From contig JABDRA010000567.1 of the NCBI GenBank assembly GCA_013041995.1, forward strand, positions 1-5,424: DNA of 5,424 nucleotides, in the 5' to 3' direction. Shown here one piece after another: positions 4,887 through 5,424 of this stretch. The stretch comes from Anderseniella sp. Lineage in GTDB: Bacteria; Pseudomonadota; Alphaproteobacteria; Rhizobiales; Aestuariivirgaceae. Position 1 is the first letter of the stretch, and the number at the start of each line of letters is the position of its first letter. A program made the translations under genes and the position numbers. The notes below the pieces were generated by a model, which had not been told where the DNA came from, ran no database searches, and was given only the letters and a program-made list of their open reading frames with translations.

Positions 4887-5424
4887 ATGAGCACTTCACG
4901 GCGGGGTCGTTTCGACACATCGGATTGCACGTCCACCATGATGGCGATTGTTACCACCGGTAATGGTGATTACGACAAGTTGGTTTATCGCGAAGTGCCG
5001 GTGCCTGAACCCGGACCGGGCGAAGTGCTGCTGCAGGTGCTTGCGGCAGGCGTCAACAATACCGAGATCAATACCCGTCTCGGCTGGTATTCTGCATCTG
5101 TGACCACGAGTACCGAGGCGGCCGCACAGACCGACACGGCACCGGTACAGGACGGCGGCTGGAATGCGGCGACGCCGTTTCCGTTCATCCAGGGGACCGA
5201 TTGTTGCGGGCGCGTGGTTGCAGTTGCCGGAGATGCCGATGAGGCCATGATCGGTGCCCGGGTTCTGGTGCGCTCGTGCATGCGTCCGGCGGGGTACAAT
5301 TCAATGGACAATATCTGGATGGGGTCGGATTTTGACGGTGCGTTTGCCCAGTTCGTGAAAGTGCCGGCATCGGAGATTTTTCCGGTGGAGTGTAACTGGT
5401 CCGATGCCGAACTGGCGACCATCC
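4887..5424 (+). CDS. MDR-superfamily alcohol dehydrogenase / quinone oxidoreductase-like enzyme (C-terminus cut by window edge)
   Basis: This is the N-terminal catalytic (GroES-like) domain of a medium-chain NAD(P)-dependent oxidoreductase. The Rossmann half lies beyond the window. Conserved features are AIVTTGNGDYDKLVYREVPVP (a typical MDR first strand), PGPGEVLLQVLAAGVNNTEI, FPFIQGTDCCGRVVAV (the G-x-D-x-x-G motif) and GARVLVR...FDGAFAQFVKVPA. The Cys zinc ligand usual in zinc alcohol dehydrogenases (G-x-C-H/x-T-D) is replaced by the N-N-T-E motif. No four-Cys structural zinc lobe is visible, so a quinone-reductase-like, zinc-free type is likely. A 25-30 residue insertion rich in S, T and A follows LGWYS. 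Start choice: homology favours the ATGs at 4938/4941, but these have no Shine-Dalgarno. The in-frame ATG at 4887 has GGGA 5 nt upstream and adds 17-18 residues. I give the longer form; ATG 4872 and GTG 4884 are also in frame. Confidence 0.85.
   Translation, partial: MSTSRRGRFDTSDCTSTMMAIVTTGNGDYDKLVYREVPVPEPGPGEVLLQVLAAGVNNTEINTRLGWYSASVTTSTEAAAQTDTAPVQDGGWNAATPFPFIQGTDCCGRVVAVAGDADEAMIGARVLVRSCMRPAGYNSMDNIWMGSDFDGAFAQFVKVPASEIFPVECNWSDAELATI

Noticed and set aside
4688..4963. Plus-strand open frame of 91 codons
   Set aside because: There is no domain or coding character, and it runs out of frame into the MDR gene start.

Overview
The window (moderately GC-rich, dense, short intergenic gaps) reads like an alphaproteobacterial chromosome. 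The gene families (GcvA-like LysR regulator, CntA-like Rieske oxygenase, YeeE transporter, COG3671 and DUF202 membrane proteins) and an FNR/FixK-type box fit that group. This taxonomic guess is inference, and no rRNA or marker gene is present to confirm it. I see no mobile element, CRISPR array, tRNA or rRNA.

Layout. (1) 1-709, minus: a LysR-type regulator running off the left edge. It is divergent from (2) 816-1955, plus: a Rieske non-heme iron oxygenase alpha subunit most like the carnitine/betaine-type quaternary-ammonium monooxygenases (CntA/YeaW, GbcA). The 106-bp gap between them carries an imperfect inverted repeat that could be the LysR operator. (3) 1958-3019, minus: a YeeE/YedE (TsuA-like) sulfur-compound transporter, convergent with the oxygenase and only 2 bp from it. 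Its upstream region (3020-3178) holds a perfect FNR-type palindrome and a second inverted repeat. (4) 3179-3550, minus: a small COG3671/DUF4870-like membrane protein. (5) 3709-4227, plus: an unrecognised protein with one membrane segment and six cysteines; coding status is moderately supported. (6) 4298-4672, minus: a DUF202 three-helix membrane protein. (7) from about 4887 to the right edge, plus: the N-terminal catalytic part of an MDR-superfamily alcohol dehydrogenase/quinone-reductase-like enzyme.

How they may work together. The LysR and Rieske genes look like a regulator-target pair for oxidative breakdown of a small quaternary or methylated amine. The reductase needed to feed electrons to the oxygenase is not in the window. 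The YeeE gene appears to be a separate unit, possibly under oxygen-responsive control. The three small membrane or exported proteins to its right have no functional link I can demonstrate. No complete novel multi-gene system is evident. The best leads are the oxygenase-regulator pair with its operator candidate, the FNR box in front of the sulfur transporter, and the cysteine-containing unknown protein.
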